A stretch of 64,000 bases of DNA from Marinitoga litoralis (GCF_016908145.1 NZ_JAFBDI010000004.1:1-64000); one strand, 5' to 3'; shown: positions 45,895 to 54,483, counted from the first letter of the stretch. Program-made: numbers and translations. Notes: a model not told the origin generated them from the sequence alone.

Positions 45895-46752
45895 TTATCC
45901 TTTTACAGCACCAGCTGTTAAACCAGCGACAATTTTATTTTGGAAAATTAAAACTAAAGCAACTAAAGGAACAGTAACAATTACTGCAGCAGCCATTAAT
46001 TGTCCCCAAGGTAATTCATAGAAGGTTTTACCAGAGAACATAGCAATAGCTACAGGTACTGTATATTTTTCTGGTAATTGCATAAAAGTCAATGCAAACA
46101 TAAATTCATTCCATGCAGCAATAAAAGTTAATAATCCTGTTGTAACTAAACCTGGTGCTGATAATGGAATAATAATTCTCCATAATGTCATGAATTTTGA
46201 ACAACCATCAATGGCTGCAGATTCTTCAATAGATATAGGAATATCTTTAAAGAAATTATGCAAAATCCAAGTTGTTAAAGGTAAATTTAAAGCTATATAA
46301 GGCAAAATTAAACCTGGATATGTGTTAATTAGTCTCATGTTTCTTAAAATTTGGAACAAAGCACCTAAGATAGAAACTTGTGGGAACATACTAACTGCTA
46401 GTATTAAAGACATTATAAGCACCTTACCAGGCATTTTTAATCTTGCAACAGCATATCCTGCAAAAGCGCCAAAAACTAAAGATAAAATAGTTGTAGCACC
46501 AGCAACTATTACAGAGTTTATTATATTTTGATGGAATGGTCTTTCAGTGAATACTAAAATATAGTTTTTAAAAGTTGGATTTTTAGGAAATAATTTAATA
46601 CTTTTAGAAAATAATTCTGAATTTGGTGTAAGCGATGATGTTATCGCATAATAAAAAGGGAAAACATAAAAAATAAGCATTATAATAACGAAAATATATA
46701 ATATAATCTTTCCAATTCTTTTCTTAGTTTTATATGATTTTATTAAGTCCAT
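45895..46752 (-). CDS. Carbohydrate ABC transporter permease (MalG type)
   Basis: 285 aa with six membrane helices. The EAA loop (EESAAIDGCSKFMTLWRIIIPLS) that contacts the ATPase is conserved. The N-terminal basic stretch KSYKTKKRIGK is cytoplasmic. It is the last gene of the sugar transporter, 19 nt after the MalF-type permease. No ATP-binding gene is adjacent; MalK-type ATPases are often shared and encoded elsewhere. Confidence 0.92.
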   Translation of the reverse strand: MDLIKSYKTKKRIGKIILYIFVIIMLIFYVFPFYYAITSSLTPNSELFSKSIKLFPKNPTFKNYILVFTERPFHQNIINSVIVAGATTILSLVFGAFAGYAVARLKMPGKVLIMSLILAVSMFPQVSILGALFQILRNMRLINTYPGLILPYIALNLPLTTWILHNFFKDIPISIEESAAIDGCSKFMTLWRIIIPLSAPGLVTTGLLTFIAAWNEFMFALTFMQLPEKYTVPVAIAMFSGKTFYELPWGQLMAAAVIVTVPLVALVLIFQNKIVAGLTAGAVKG

Positions 46753-46771
46753 ATCTTAATCCTCCTTTAGA

Positions 46772-47668
46772 TCATTCAAACTTTAAGTTTAATGATCTAA
46801 TGTAGATTATTGCAAAAATACTAATAATTAAGAAAATAACAACAGATATAGCTGAACCGTATCCAAACCAAGCACCAGTAAATGCTCTATCCATTAATAT
46901 ATGCCTGTTATACACTGCTAATGTTTCAACTGATTTATTCATAATATAGAATATATCAAATACTCTTAAAGCATCTAAAGTCCTAAATATTAAAGCAACA
47001 GCTATGGTAGGACTTAAAATAGGTAATGTAATTTTTGTAAATTGTTTCCATCCAGAAGCACCGTCTATTCTAGCTGCTTCATATAATTCTGATGGAATAG
47101 TTTGTAATCCAGCTAATAATAACAATGCCATAAATGGAGCTGTTTTCCAAACATCCACAGCTAATATAGCAAACATAGATGACCATTTATTGCTTAATAT
47201 TGGCGTTCCAGGAGCTAACCAACCCAAATTATATAATATTTGTGAAACAATTCCATATTGATCATTGTACATCCATTTCCACATTTGTGAAGAAACTGAG
47301 GTTGGAATTGCCCAAGGTATTAAAATAGCTGCCCTAACAAGACCCCTAAGAGCAAAATCAGCATTTAATATTAATGCTGTAATTAACCCTAAAACAAATT
47401 CCAATGAAACGGAGATAACAGTAAAAATCAAGGTGTTTATTAAACTGGTCATAAACCTGGTATCATTTATTAATCTTATATAATTATCAAAACCTACAAA
47501 TCTTTTTACAATTCCAGGTCTTAATCCAAAAGAGAACAAACTATCCCAGAATGTTTTTATTAAAGGGAAAAATGCGGTAATAAAAATGGCTAACAATGCA
47601 GGTAAAATTAGCCAAAATCCTAACCAAATATCCTTTTTCTTATAATGAATTTTTATTTTAGTACTCAA
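46772..47668 (-). CDS. Carbohydrate ABC transporter permease (MalF type)
   Basis: 298 aa, six helices, EAA loop YEAARIDGASGWKQFTKITLPIL. It begins at TTG, with GGAGGTG nine nt upstream. An inverted repeat at 47679-47696 (CCTATTA/TAATAGG) overlaps the first bases of that ribosome site. The leader is the flank of the omega-RNA relic, so a transcript from the relic's promoter would run straight into this gene. Confidence 0.92.
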   Translation of the reverse strand: MSTKIKIHYKKKDIWLGFWLILPALLAIFITAFFPLIKTFWDSLFSFGLRPGIVKRFVGFDNYIRLINDTRFMTSLINTLIFTVISVSLEFVLGLITALILNADFALRGLVRAAILIPWAIPTSVSSQMWKWMYNDQYGIVSQILYNLGWLAPGTPILSNKWSSMFAILAVDVWKTAPFMALLLLAGLQTIPSELYEAARIDGASGWKQFTKITLPILSPTIAVALIFRTLDALRVFDIFYIMNKSVETLAVYNRHILMDRAFTGAWFGYGSAISVVIFLIISIFAIIYIRSLNLKFE

Positions 47669-47707
47669 GGGTACACCTCCTATTAAACCTAATAGGTTTT
47701 ATAGTTA

Positions 47708-47896
47708 GTGAACTACCATAACTTTACATTTTGTAAGAAGTTATGGCTTCCTGCTTCAACCTATGATGACTCGTAGAACTCTTACGAGTGCTGCCGCCAG
47801 AGCATAATCCGCAGGCGTAAATTCGGACAGTCCCTGCCCTACTATTTTATTATCGCTAAGCATATTTAGCTATATTAATAGTTGCATTTATGTCTC
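47708..47896 (-). ncRNA. Orphan omega-RNA (TnpB guide RNA) scaffold
   Basis: The stretch runs from the tnpB remnant through GGGCAGGGACTGTCCG, a GCCTGCGG...GGCGGCAGC block, the stem ACTCGTA/TACGAGT (47769-47789) and an end hairpin CCATAACTT/AAGTTATGG (47716-47746), then TAGTTCAC. This is the layout of TnpB-associated RNAs, which overlap the tnpB 3' end and finish at the element's right end. The guide would be the next 16-20 nt (47707 down to 47688), the leader of the permease. Family assignment rests on the tnpB tail and position, not on a covariance search. Confidence 0.7.
47716..47746 (-). repeat. Right-end hairpin of the IS200/IS605-type relic
   Basis: A nine-bp perfect arm pair extended inward by TACA/TGTA, close to the predicted cleavage edge (about 47708). 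Confidence 0.7.
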
Positions 47897-47903
47897 TATA
47901 ATA
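47856..47903 (-). pseudogene. tnpB 3' remnant
   Basis: The minus strand reads YYRDINATINIAKYA and stop. R-D-x-N-A-x-x-N-I is the conserved C-terminal end of IS605 OrfB/TnpB, after its last zinc cysteine and including the final catalytic Asp region. Upstream the frame meets TAA at once and the similarity ends, so about 97 percent of the gene is gone, probably by an internal deletion. Confidence 0.85.
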
Positions 47904-47931
47904 TTATAAAATAAGTGTACCAAAATTGCAA
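47903..47931 (-). promoter_or_regulatory. Promoter facing the omega-RNA
   Basis: TTGCAA (47926-47931) and a perfect TATAAT (47903-47908) are 17 nt apart on the minus strand. The expected start is near 47896, right at the tnpB remnant. Confidence 0.65.
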
Positions 47932-47983
47932 ATTCATCTCCGCCTTATAGAAGACGGAGTATTCTTTGTGTGTTTTGATAAAT

Positions 47984-48007
47984 AAACCGGAGGATATCCC
48001 CCGGTTT
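47984..48007 (-). terminator. Intercistronic hairpin after the binding-protein gene
   Basis: AAACCGG-GG/CC-CCGGTTT with an ATAT loop and only a weak T-tract. It is a likely partial terminator or mRNA stabiliser. Confidence 0.65.
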
Positions 48008-48020
48008 TAATTGTTAAAAA

Positions 48021-49271
48021 TTATTGACCAATAATCATTTTTAATTCAGATTCTAAGTCTTTTAATGCTTTTTCTACATCTTTTTTACCAAGTAAGAATT
48101 CATGAATATGTCTTTGGATAGCATCTGAAACTTCTGTATATACAGGGGTAATTGGTCTTGGTTCAGCATTAATAAATACATTATATAATTCAACCATGAA
48201 TGGAGCTGCTTCTTTAATTTTTTGATCTGAATATACAGCTTTTCTTGTTGGGTTTTGACCAGCATTTACTGCTTTATATAATTGTTGTTCGTATGATGTT
48301 AAGAATTTTACGAATTTTTTTGCTGCATCTTTTTCAGCATCTGATGAGTAATTATTAATTGCTAACATCCATCCACCTAATGTAGCTGAATGTCTTCCGC
48401 CTTCAATGTCACCCATTGGTAATGGAGCAACTCCGATTTTACCAGCAATTTTTGATTGAGTTGGATCGTTTGCTAATGACCAAACATATGGCCAGTTTCT
48501 TAAGAATACAGATTCACCATTTTGGAATGGTCTTCTTGTTTCTTCTTCCATGTAAGTTAAAACTCCTTCTGGAGCAACACCATCATCAATAAAGCTCTTT
48601 AAAGTAGTTAAAGCCTTTACTAATCTTGCATGATTATCAGCATCACCAATAATAACATTTCCATTAGCATCTAAGAAATCTGCGCCGTATGAATGTACAA
48701 ATTCTGCAACATCACATACTAAACCTTCATATCTTGCTAATTGGAATAACATACCGTTTATGTTTTCTTTTGATGCAATATCAGAAGCAACAGTTTTTAA
48801 TTCTTCCCATGTTTGTGGAACATCGTAACCGTATTTTTCTAATAAGTCTTTTCTGTAATATAATAATCCTGCATCTGTGAACCAAGGAATAGCAACAATT
48901 CTTCCTTGAACTGTTCCTGATTTAACAGTACCAGGTAAGAATTGATCTAATTCAAAATAATCATAATCATCTGTTAAATCAGCTACAAATGGAGCAAATT
49001 CTGCAGGCCAAATAACATCGATCATTAAAATATCTGGATCAGATGTCATAGCACCTAAATATGTAACATATAAATCATGTCTTGCTGTAGAACTATTTGG
49101 CATAGGTAATAATTGAACTTCAATATCTGGGTAAATTTCGTTGAACATCTTAATTTGATTCATTAATACTTCTAATTCTTTACCAACAGCACCAGCAGCC
49201 ATGGTAATTTTTACACTCATACCCATAATAGCAATTAATAATACTAAAGATAATACTAACACTTTTTTCAT
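48021..49271 (-). CDS. Sugar-binding protein of a trehalose/maltose-type ABC transporter
   Basis: 416 aa, with a signal peptide and no lipobox, so it is free in the periplasm. YYRKDLLEKYGYDVPQTWEEL and the MIDVIWPAEFAPFVADLTD segment are typical of cluster-1 binding proteins and resemble the trehalose/maltose-binding group; the sugar is not certain. The frame is open to 49295, but GGAGGGTG lies before the ATG at 49271. It has its own promoter and a LacI-type operator, and the two permeases follow after the mobile-element relic. Confidence 0.9.
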   Translation of the reverse strand: MKKVLVLSLVLLIAIMGMSVKITMAAGAVGKELEVLMNQIKMFNEIYPDIEVQLLPMPNSSTARHDLYVTYLGAMTSDPDILMIDVIWPAEFAPFVADLTDDYDYFELDQFLPGTVKSGTVQGRIVAIPWFTDAGLLYYRKDLLEKYGYDVPQTWEELKTVASDIASKENINGMLFQLARYEGLVCDVAEFVHSYGADFLDANGNVIIGDADNHARLVKALTTLKSFIDDGVAPEGVLTYMEEETRRPFQNGESVFLRNWPYVWSLANDPTQSKIAGKIGVAPLPMGDIEGGRHSATLGGWMLAINNYSSDAEKDAAKKFVKFLTSYEQQLYKAVNAGQNPTRKAVYSDQKIKEAAPFMVELYNVFINAEPRPITPVYTEVSDAIQRHIHEFLLGKKDVEKALKDLESELKMIIGQ

Positions 49272-49291
49272 TATAACACCCTCCTTTTTCT

Positions 49292-49304
49292 GCAAACGGT
49301 TTCG
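49292..49304 (-). promoter_or_regulatory. LacI-family-type operator
   Basis: GCAAACGGTTTCG has the AAACnGTTT core with a central CG typical of LacI-family sites. It lies about 20-30 nt after the predicted start point and before the ribosome site of the sugar-binding-protein gene. Confidence 0.6.
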
Positions 49305-49329
49305 ATAAATAACTCAAAATACCAAATTC

Positions 49330-49338
49330 ATTATACCA
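49330..49338 (-). promoter_or_regulatory. Extended -10 promoter for the sugar transporter operon
   Basis: TGGTATAAT on the minus strand, about 60 nt before the ATG and just upstream of the LacI-type site. Confidence 0.6.
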
Positions 49339-49364
49339 TTTTTTAAAAAATTAAAAAAATTCAA

Positions 49365-49441
49365 TTAAATGTAATATACGGGATTAATTGGCAATAAAAC
49401 CCAATTAATCCCGTATATTATGTAATAATTACATTTAATTA
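49365..49441 (-). terminator. Long terminator after the barrel-protein gene
   Basis: ATACGGGATTAATTGG (49376-49391) and CCAATTAATCCCGTAT (49401-49416) form a perfect 16-bp stem, flanked by a further ATTAAATGTAAT/ATTACATTTAAT pairing and a T-run on the minus strand. Confidence 0.88.
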
Positions 49442-50641
49442 TTAAAAATCAGCAATAACTGAAAATTCTATCTTATCTTTAAATTCAGCATTTGTATTAT
49501 CATAATATTTTGTATATAACATAAACAAACCATTTGAAATAGGGTAACCAAATGAAATTTCAGCATTTGTATTTGCATCAAATAATGTTGATAATTCACT
49601 TAAACTATTCATATCCTTATAATATTTTCCAAGAATTAATAATGGGAATTGTTCTGATGGAATTCTTGCTTGCAATGAACCATTTAATTCTGGATTTTGA
49701 ACTTCGAAATCTGTAGTTAAATCATAATTTAGTCTAGCACTAGCTCTTAAAAGATTTCCTAATGAAACTTCTAATTCACCAATACCACCTAATCTTGTGT
49801 CGGCATAATTTTTTAACTCATCATAATTTGCAGCATCCATTAAATTTGTTTCATATTGTGAATTTACAAATCCAAGTTTATAATATGGCATTTGTAAAAC
49901 TACAGGTAAAGCCTTTAAAGTTATTATACCTAGATTTAATATTCCACCAGCACCAGCACCATAACCTGTTAATGTAGTTGAATCAAACGTTGAAGAAATA
50001 TATCCAACTTCTCCACCTAATCTTAAGGCACTTCCACCAACATAGGCTGCAACACTAGCTAAAGTATCATCTCTTTTTGGTTCAACATCATTTTTAGCTA
50101 AAGGTTTTCCAGCAAATCCTTCCAAGTTTATAAACCCAACCTTTGTTCTTACAATTCCATAGTATAAATGAGCTGATTGACTGTATGAAAATGGCATTAA
50201 AGAATCTAATGAATAAGGTGCATGAACTTCAATATTTGCAATAGGTAGAGTTAAACCTAAATCTAAAGCATTTCTATAATCGTTATTATAATTGAAAACT
50301 AACATTCCTAAACCTACAGTTTTTGGATATGACATACCATATCTAAAATATAATGGACCAACTCTAAGTTTAACTAAATTTAAGGTTAAACCAGATAATA
50401 CATTTGTTGATGGGTCTGTTCCTGGTGTTCCATAGAATAAACTTCCACCAATTTCTTCTTGATAAGCATTAAGACCTAAACCAATACCAAAATTATTATT
50501 TTCAAAAACACCTGTGATAGAGTATGCTAAATAATCTTGACCGTTTTCTTCTACAGTTTTAAAAAAAGGTCTTACATAAAAAGCCGAAAATGAAGTTAAT
50601 ACAAATAATACTATAAATGAAAGTGTTAAAAGTTTTCTCAT
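49442..50641 (-). CDS. Putative outer-envelope beta-barrel protein
   Basis: 399 aa. A signal peptide (1-20) is followed by many amphipathic strands of 9-11 residues with Gly turns (NFGIGLGLNAY, RLGGEVGYISS) and a terminal strand ending in Phe (IEFSVIADF), the usual barrel-assembly signal. No named family recognised. It probably sits in the outer sheath (toga). The start overlaps the galT stop by 4 nt, so an envelope protein is translationally coupled to a sugar enzyme, which is unusual. Confidence 0.75.
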   Translation of the reverse strand: MRKLLTLSFIVLFVLTSFSAFYVRPFFKTVEENGQDYLAYSITGVFENNNFGIGLGLNAYQEEIGGSLFYGTPGTDPSTNVLSGLTLNLVKLRVGPLYFRYGMSYPKTVGLGMLVFNYNNDYRNALDLGLTLPIANIEVHAPYSLDSLMPFSYSQSAHLYYGIVRTKVGFINLEGFAGKPLAKNDVEPKRDDTLASVAAYVGGSALRLGGEVGYISSTFDSTTLTGYGAGAGGILNLGIITLKALPVVLQMPYYKLGFVNSQYETNLMDAANYDELKNYADTRLGGIGELEVSLGNLLRASARLNYDLTTDFEVQNPELNGSLQARIPSEQFPLLILGKYYKDMNSLSELSTLFDANTNAEISFGYPISNGLFMLYTKYYDNTNAEFKDKIEFSVIADF

Positions 50642-51642
50642 AATAATCCCTCCTCTAAGTTTTTTAAATTTCTAGCAGCATTTTCTGGCGAAACAGCATT
50701 AATAAAAAACCCTGATCCCCATTCAAATCCTGCAGCATTTGTTAATCTGGGAATAATTTCCAAATGCCAATGATAATATGAATTATTTAAAATATCAAAT
50801 GGCGATGTATGAATCATATAGTTATATGGTATATCGCCTAATAATACATTTAACCTTAATAATGTATTTTTTAGTATAGATGAAAAATCTTTAACTTCTT
50901 TTATATTTAAACTTCCAAAATTAGAATTATGTTCTTTTGGTATTATCCAAGTTTCATACGGAAATCTTGGGGCAAAAGGTTCAAAAGATAAAAAAGAATC
51001 ATTTTCTTCAACAATTCTGATATTTTCACTTTTTTCTTGTTCGATTATTGAACAAAATATACATTTATTTTTTAAATTAAAAAATTTTTTTGCACCTTTT
51101 ATTTCTTCTTCAATAAAAATAGGGACAATAGGAGTTGCGATTAATTGTGAATGTGGGTGAGATAATGATGCACCAGCACTTCTCCCATAATTTTTGAAAA
51201 TTTGAATATATTTAATTTTCTTATCCTTTTTTATTTCATTAAATCTTTTTAAATATGCCCATATAATTTCTTCAACCTCTGAATATTCCATATATGAAAT
51301 CTTTGCATCATGATTTGGAGTTTCTATTATGACTTCATGATATCCATAACCTTCTACAGAAAAATAAATACCTTTTTTTGATATATTAGGAGGTACATCA
51401 TGAGTTACTGCAGGAAATTTATTTGGAACAACTCTTAACCACCAATTTTCATCGTTTGATTTTGAATTTTCTGGTTTAAAAGCCAAAACTTCGGGTGGAG
51501 TTAAACTTTCATTTCCTTTATCAAATGGGCAAAAATCTATTTTTTCTATATTTGGAATAATTTTTTCTATAGGTCTATTTGACCTTTCAGAGGATATAAT
51601 TACCCATCTGTTTGTAACTGGATCTTTTCTATATTCAGGCAT
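50638..51642 (-). CDS. galT: Galactose-1-phosphate uridylyltransferase
   Basis: 334 aa. Leloir pathway: swaps UMP between UDP-glucose and galactose-1-phosphate. The active-site HPHSQ, with its nucleophilic His, and HWHLEIIPR are present. Cysteine pairs CPFD and CIFC suggest a structural metal site. No galK or galE is adjacent; glgA lies 9 nt upstream, tying UDP/ADP-sugar use together. GGAGG precedes the ATG. Confidence 0.93.
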   Translation of the reverse strand: MPEYRKDPVTNRWVIISSERSNRPIEKIIPNIEKIDFCPFDKGNESLTPPEVLAFKPENSKSNDENWWLRVVPNKFPAVTHDVPPNISKKGIYFSVEGYGYHEVIIETPNHDAKISYMEYSEVEEIIWAYLKRFNEIKKDKKIKYIQIFKNYGRSAGASLSHPHSQLIATPIVPIFIEEEIKGAKKFFNLKNKCIFCSIIEQEKSENIRIVEENDSFLSFEPFAPRFPYETWIIPKEHNSNFGSLNIKEVKDFSSILKNTLLRLNVLLGDIPYNYMIHTSPFDILNNSYYHWHLEIIPRLTNAAGFEWGSGFFINAVSPENAARNLKNLEEGLL

Positions 51643-51651
51643 TTTATCCTC

Positions 51652-53112
51652 CTAACAATTCTTTTTATTAATAGCTTTTTTGTATAAATGTAAATATTCA
51701 TCAGCTGATTTATCCCAAGAAAAATCTGAACTCATAGCATTTTTTATTAGATTTTTCCAACAGTCATTATTTCTAAAATATATATTTAAAGCTTTTAATA
51801 TAGAGATTAATAAATTAGATGAAGAGTATTCATAAAAACCAAATCCAGTACCTTTATTATTTTCACATGAAAATTCTTTTACAGTGTCAGCTAAACCACC
51901 AGTATATCTAACAATAGGAATGGTTCCATATCTCATAGAATACATTTGTCCTAAACCACAAGGTTCGTATTTTGAAGGCATCATAAACATATCGCTACCC
52001 GCATAAATTAATTGTGCTAATTCCAAATCAAATTTTATATTTATAGACAATTTATCAGGGTATTTATTTTGATATTTAATTAACAATTCTTCATATTTTT
52101 TATCTCCAGTACCTAAGATAACAATTTGTATGTCTAATAAAGTTAAATAATCAATAATTTCTGATATTAAATCAATACCTTTTTGTTCAACAATTCTTCC
52201 TATAAAACTAATAACAGGAACATTTTCTTTTTTTGGAAGATTTAACTGTTCTTGTAATGCGAGCTTATTTTTAATTTTATTATCTAAATTACTGATACTA
52301 AAATTATGTGGAATAAGCTTATCAGTTTGTGGATTAAAGCTGTCATAATCAATGCCGTTTAATATACCATATAAATCTTCATTTCTAATTTTTAATACCC
52401 CATCAAGTTTATAACCGTATTCTTCAGTTTGAATTTCTTCAGCATAAGTTTTACTTACAGTATTAATTACATCGCTAAATAATATTCCACCTTTTAAGAA
52501 ATTAATTTGTCCAAAAAACTCTAAAGCGTCAATATTATATAAATATCCTGGAAGTCCAGCTACATTAAGAGTATCTGGTGAAAAAATACCTTGATACCCT
52601 AAGTTGTGTATAGTTAAAACAGTAGCTTTTTTATTTAATATCTCATCATCCCTATAATTATTTCTTAAATATACTGGAATCAAAGAAGTTTGCCAATCAT
52701 TTACATGAATAATATCAACATCAGGTAATAGATTTTTAATAAGTGATAATGACGCATCACAAAAATATGATGTTTGATGTTCAGGATGTGGATATTCATA
52801 TACATCTTCTGTGGAAAAAAGATTCTCATTTTTTATTAAATATACAGGAACATTAGTTTCTGGTAATACTGATTTAAATACAGAAAAAGGATATTTTAAC
52901 GAATGACTAAATGGATATAAGTTTTCGTCAATTTTTTCTAAAGGTAAATTATATTTTTCTATATTTTTTTCCACAATCTTGTGAAACGGCATAATAACGC
53001 TTATACTATCAACCTTTTTTTGTAAAAATTTAGGTAAAGTTCCAACAACGTCACCTAACCCCCCAACCTTAGCAAAAGGGGCAACTTCATATGAAACAAA
53101 AGTAATATTCAT
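51652..53112 (-). CDS. glgA: Glycogen synthase
   Basis: 486 aa GT5 glycosyltransferase. It extends alpha-1,4-glucan from ADP-glucose (or UDP-glucose). The substrate loop KVGGLGDVVG is at 15-25; the second half has SFIGRIVEQKGID and the EPCGLGQMYSMRYG nucleotide-sugar site. No glgC, glgB or glgP nearby. It is third in a five-gene operon (CBS-ACT, MBL, glgA, galT, barrel). Confidence 0.94.
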   Translation of the reverse strand: MNITFVSYEVAPFAKVGGLGDVVGTLPKFLQKKVDSISVIMPFHKIVEKNIEKYNLPLEKIDENLYPFSHSLKYPFSVFKSVLPETNVPVYLIKNENLFSTEDVYEYPHPEHQTSYFCDASLSLIKNLLPDVDIIHVNDWQTSLIPVYLRNNYRDDEILNKKATVLTIHNLGYQGIFSPDTLNVAGLPGYLYNIDALEFFGQINFLKGGILFSDVINTVSKTYAEEIQTEEYGYKLDGVLKIRNEDLYGILNGIDYDSFNPQTDKLIPHNFSISNLDNKIKNKLALQEQLNLPKKENVPVISFIGRIVEQKGIDLISEIIDYLTLLDIQIVILGTGDKKYEELLIKYQNKYPDKLSINIKFDLELAQLIYAGSDMFMMPSKYEPCGLGQMYSMRYGTIPIVRYTGGLADTVKEFSCENNKGTGFGFYEYSSSNLLISILKALNIYFRNNDCWKNLIKNAMSSDFSWDKSADEYLHLYKKAINKKNC

Positions 53113-53123
53113 AATTTCACCAC

Positions 53124-53738
53124 CTATCTCATTTTATAAGGCGTATCATGTGTAAAAATAACATAATCAGATTTTTCTGACCATTCTTTTACAATTTCTG
53201 CAACCTTATCAGTTCTTAAATTTCTCATAATATCATAGAAATCTATTTTTGTCATACATATATCGCCAGGAAGGAATAGATTCCCCATATTTTCACTTTC
53301 AATAAACAATGAAACATGTTCTTTTGAATGATATGGAGTATAAATAACTTTAATAGAATCAAATAAAATATCACCGTCTTTAAATGTTTCAATACGACCA
53401 TTCCAGGAATCAATCATTTGTTGATAAGCCTGCCCTATTAATGGCCCAAATTTCCTATAATTTTTTCCAGCATAATTTTCATGTATTCTTATAGTTGCAT
53501 TTGGGAAAAACATACTATTATATGCATGGTCTAAATGAACATGAGTTAAAACTATGTCGGTTATATTTTCGGGAGAAATATCTAAATTAGCTTCAATATC
53601 TTGAATAACATGTATATGACTAGGATCAATTAAAATTTTTCTATTATCATTTTCCAATAAAAAAACAGAAGAAAAAGTTCCATGTACCCTTCCAGTTATA
53701 GTTAATAATCCTCCATCTAATATAACTTTAAAATTCAT
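53124..53738 (-). CDS. Metallo-beta-lactamase-fold hydrolase
   Basis: 204 aa. The dinuclear metal motif THVHLDH, the later PGDI Asp and the final FTHD His are present. It is of the small glyoxalase-II/lactonase-like class; no substrate is evident. It lies 11 nt from glgA and 10 nt from the CBS-ACT gene in one operon. Confidence 0.87.
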   Translation of the reverse strand: MNFKVILDGGLLTITGRVHGTFSSVFLLENDNRKILIDPSHIHVIQDIEANLDISPENITDIVLTHVHLDHAYNSMFFPNATIRIHENYAGKNYRKFGPLIGQAYQQMIDSWNGRIETFKDGDILFDSIKVIYTPYHSKEHVSLFIESENMGNLFLPGDICMTKIDFYDIMRNLRTDKVAEIVKEWSEKSDYVIFTHDTPYKMR

Positions 53739-53748
53739 ATTTTACCTC

Positions 53749-54357
53749 CTATGCCTCTTCATATATTCCGTCATATTCAATGTTGTTATTATCCAAAATA
53801 GAAGAAATTGTATTTACATCTTTTAAAGATAATTTTATAGATAACATTCTTTTGTTTTTGGTAATTTTACAAGTTGTCATTGATAATATATTTAAATTAT
53901 TATTACTTATAGTTTCAACAATTTTTTTTACTTCACCAGGTTTATCTTGAAGGGTTATAATTACTTTTGTTCCAGGTTCGTCTAAAGCTGTTATATTAAC
54001 CATAGCCTTTAGTAATTCATTTACGCCAAAAATACCAATAGGTTTCATATCATAATCAACTACAGGTAATATCTTATAATTAGTTTCTAGCATGGTTAGC
54101 AATACATCTTCAACTAAATCATCTTCGTATAAGAAGTCTTCTATAGGTTCAAATACATCAATTAATAAGTCATCGCTATCATATTCCCTCAAGATAGCAA
54201 TGTCCTCTTTTCTAATAGCTGAAAGGAGGGTTCCATTTTTTCTAGTAAGTAAAATAATATCAGTTTCTTTTTCAAAAAATAATTTTATTGCATCATCTAT
54301 AGTGTTTTCTACACTTAATCTTTCAAAAATTTTCTTGGTCCATAATTTTACGTACAT
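53749..54357 (-). CDS. CBS-pair plus ACT-domain protein (AcuB-like)
   Basis: 202 aa. Two CBS motifs (about 10-55 and 70-125) bind adenine nucleotides in this family; an ACT domain (about 130-200, TKVIITLQDKPGEVKKIVETI) may bind an amino acid. Architecture as in AcuB-type regulators. The frame is open to 54396, but AAGGAGGAT directs the ATG at 54357. First in the minus-strand operon; a small-molecule sensor of energy or amino-acid state is inferred. Confidence 0.87.
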   Translation of the reverse strand: MYVKLWTKKIFERLSVENTIDDAIKLFFEKETDIILLTRKNGTLLSAIRKEDIAILREYDSDDLLIDVFEPIEDFLYEDDLVEDVLLTMLETNYKILPVVDYDMKPIGIFGVNELLKAMVNITALDEPGTKVIITLQDKPGEVKKIVETISNNNLNILSMTTCKITKNKRMLSIKLSLKDVNTISSILDNNNIEYDGIYEEA

Positions 54358-54411
54358 ATATATCCTCCTTATTCCTTTTATTATATTATACACCAAAAAA
54401 GCTAAAAAATG

Positions 54412-54420
54412 TGCTATAAT
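54412..54420 (+). promoter_or_regulatory. Extended -10 promoter for the degV-rarA operon
   Basis: TGCTATAAT, about 65 nt before the degV ATG. Confidence 0.5.
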
Positions 54421-54483
54421 ATTAATGGATAAAAGATTTAATTTAAAAAGAGGTTTAAATTCAAAGTTTTGGAGGATGATATT

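Larger units (their letters stand above)
47669..48020 (-). mobile_element. Relic of an IS200/IS605-type element within the sugar transporter operon
   Basis: A 352-nt gap between two genes that normally adjoin. It contains, in minus-strand order: the hairpin after the binding-protein gene, a CTCCG/CGGAG hairpin (47938-47959) that may be part of the left end, a promoter, the last codons of tnpB, an omega-RNA-like scaffold and an end hairpin. No transposase or complete tnpB remains. The element itself probably spans about 47708-47980; its left edge is uncertain. Confidence 0.75.

Noticed and set aside
47708-47900. Riboswitch in the leader of the sugar permease
   Set aside because: The structured region is preceded by the conserved tnpB C-terminus and ends with an IS-type hairpin, so a transposon guide RNA explains it better. 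No known riboswitch core was recognised.
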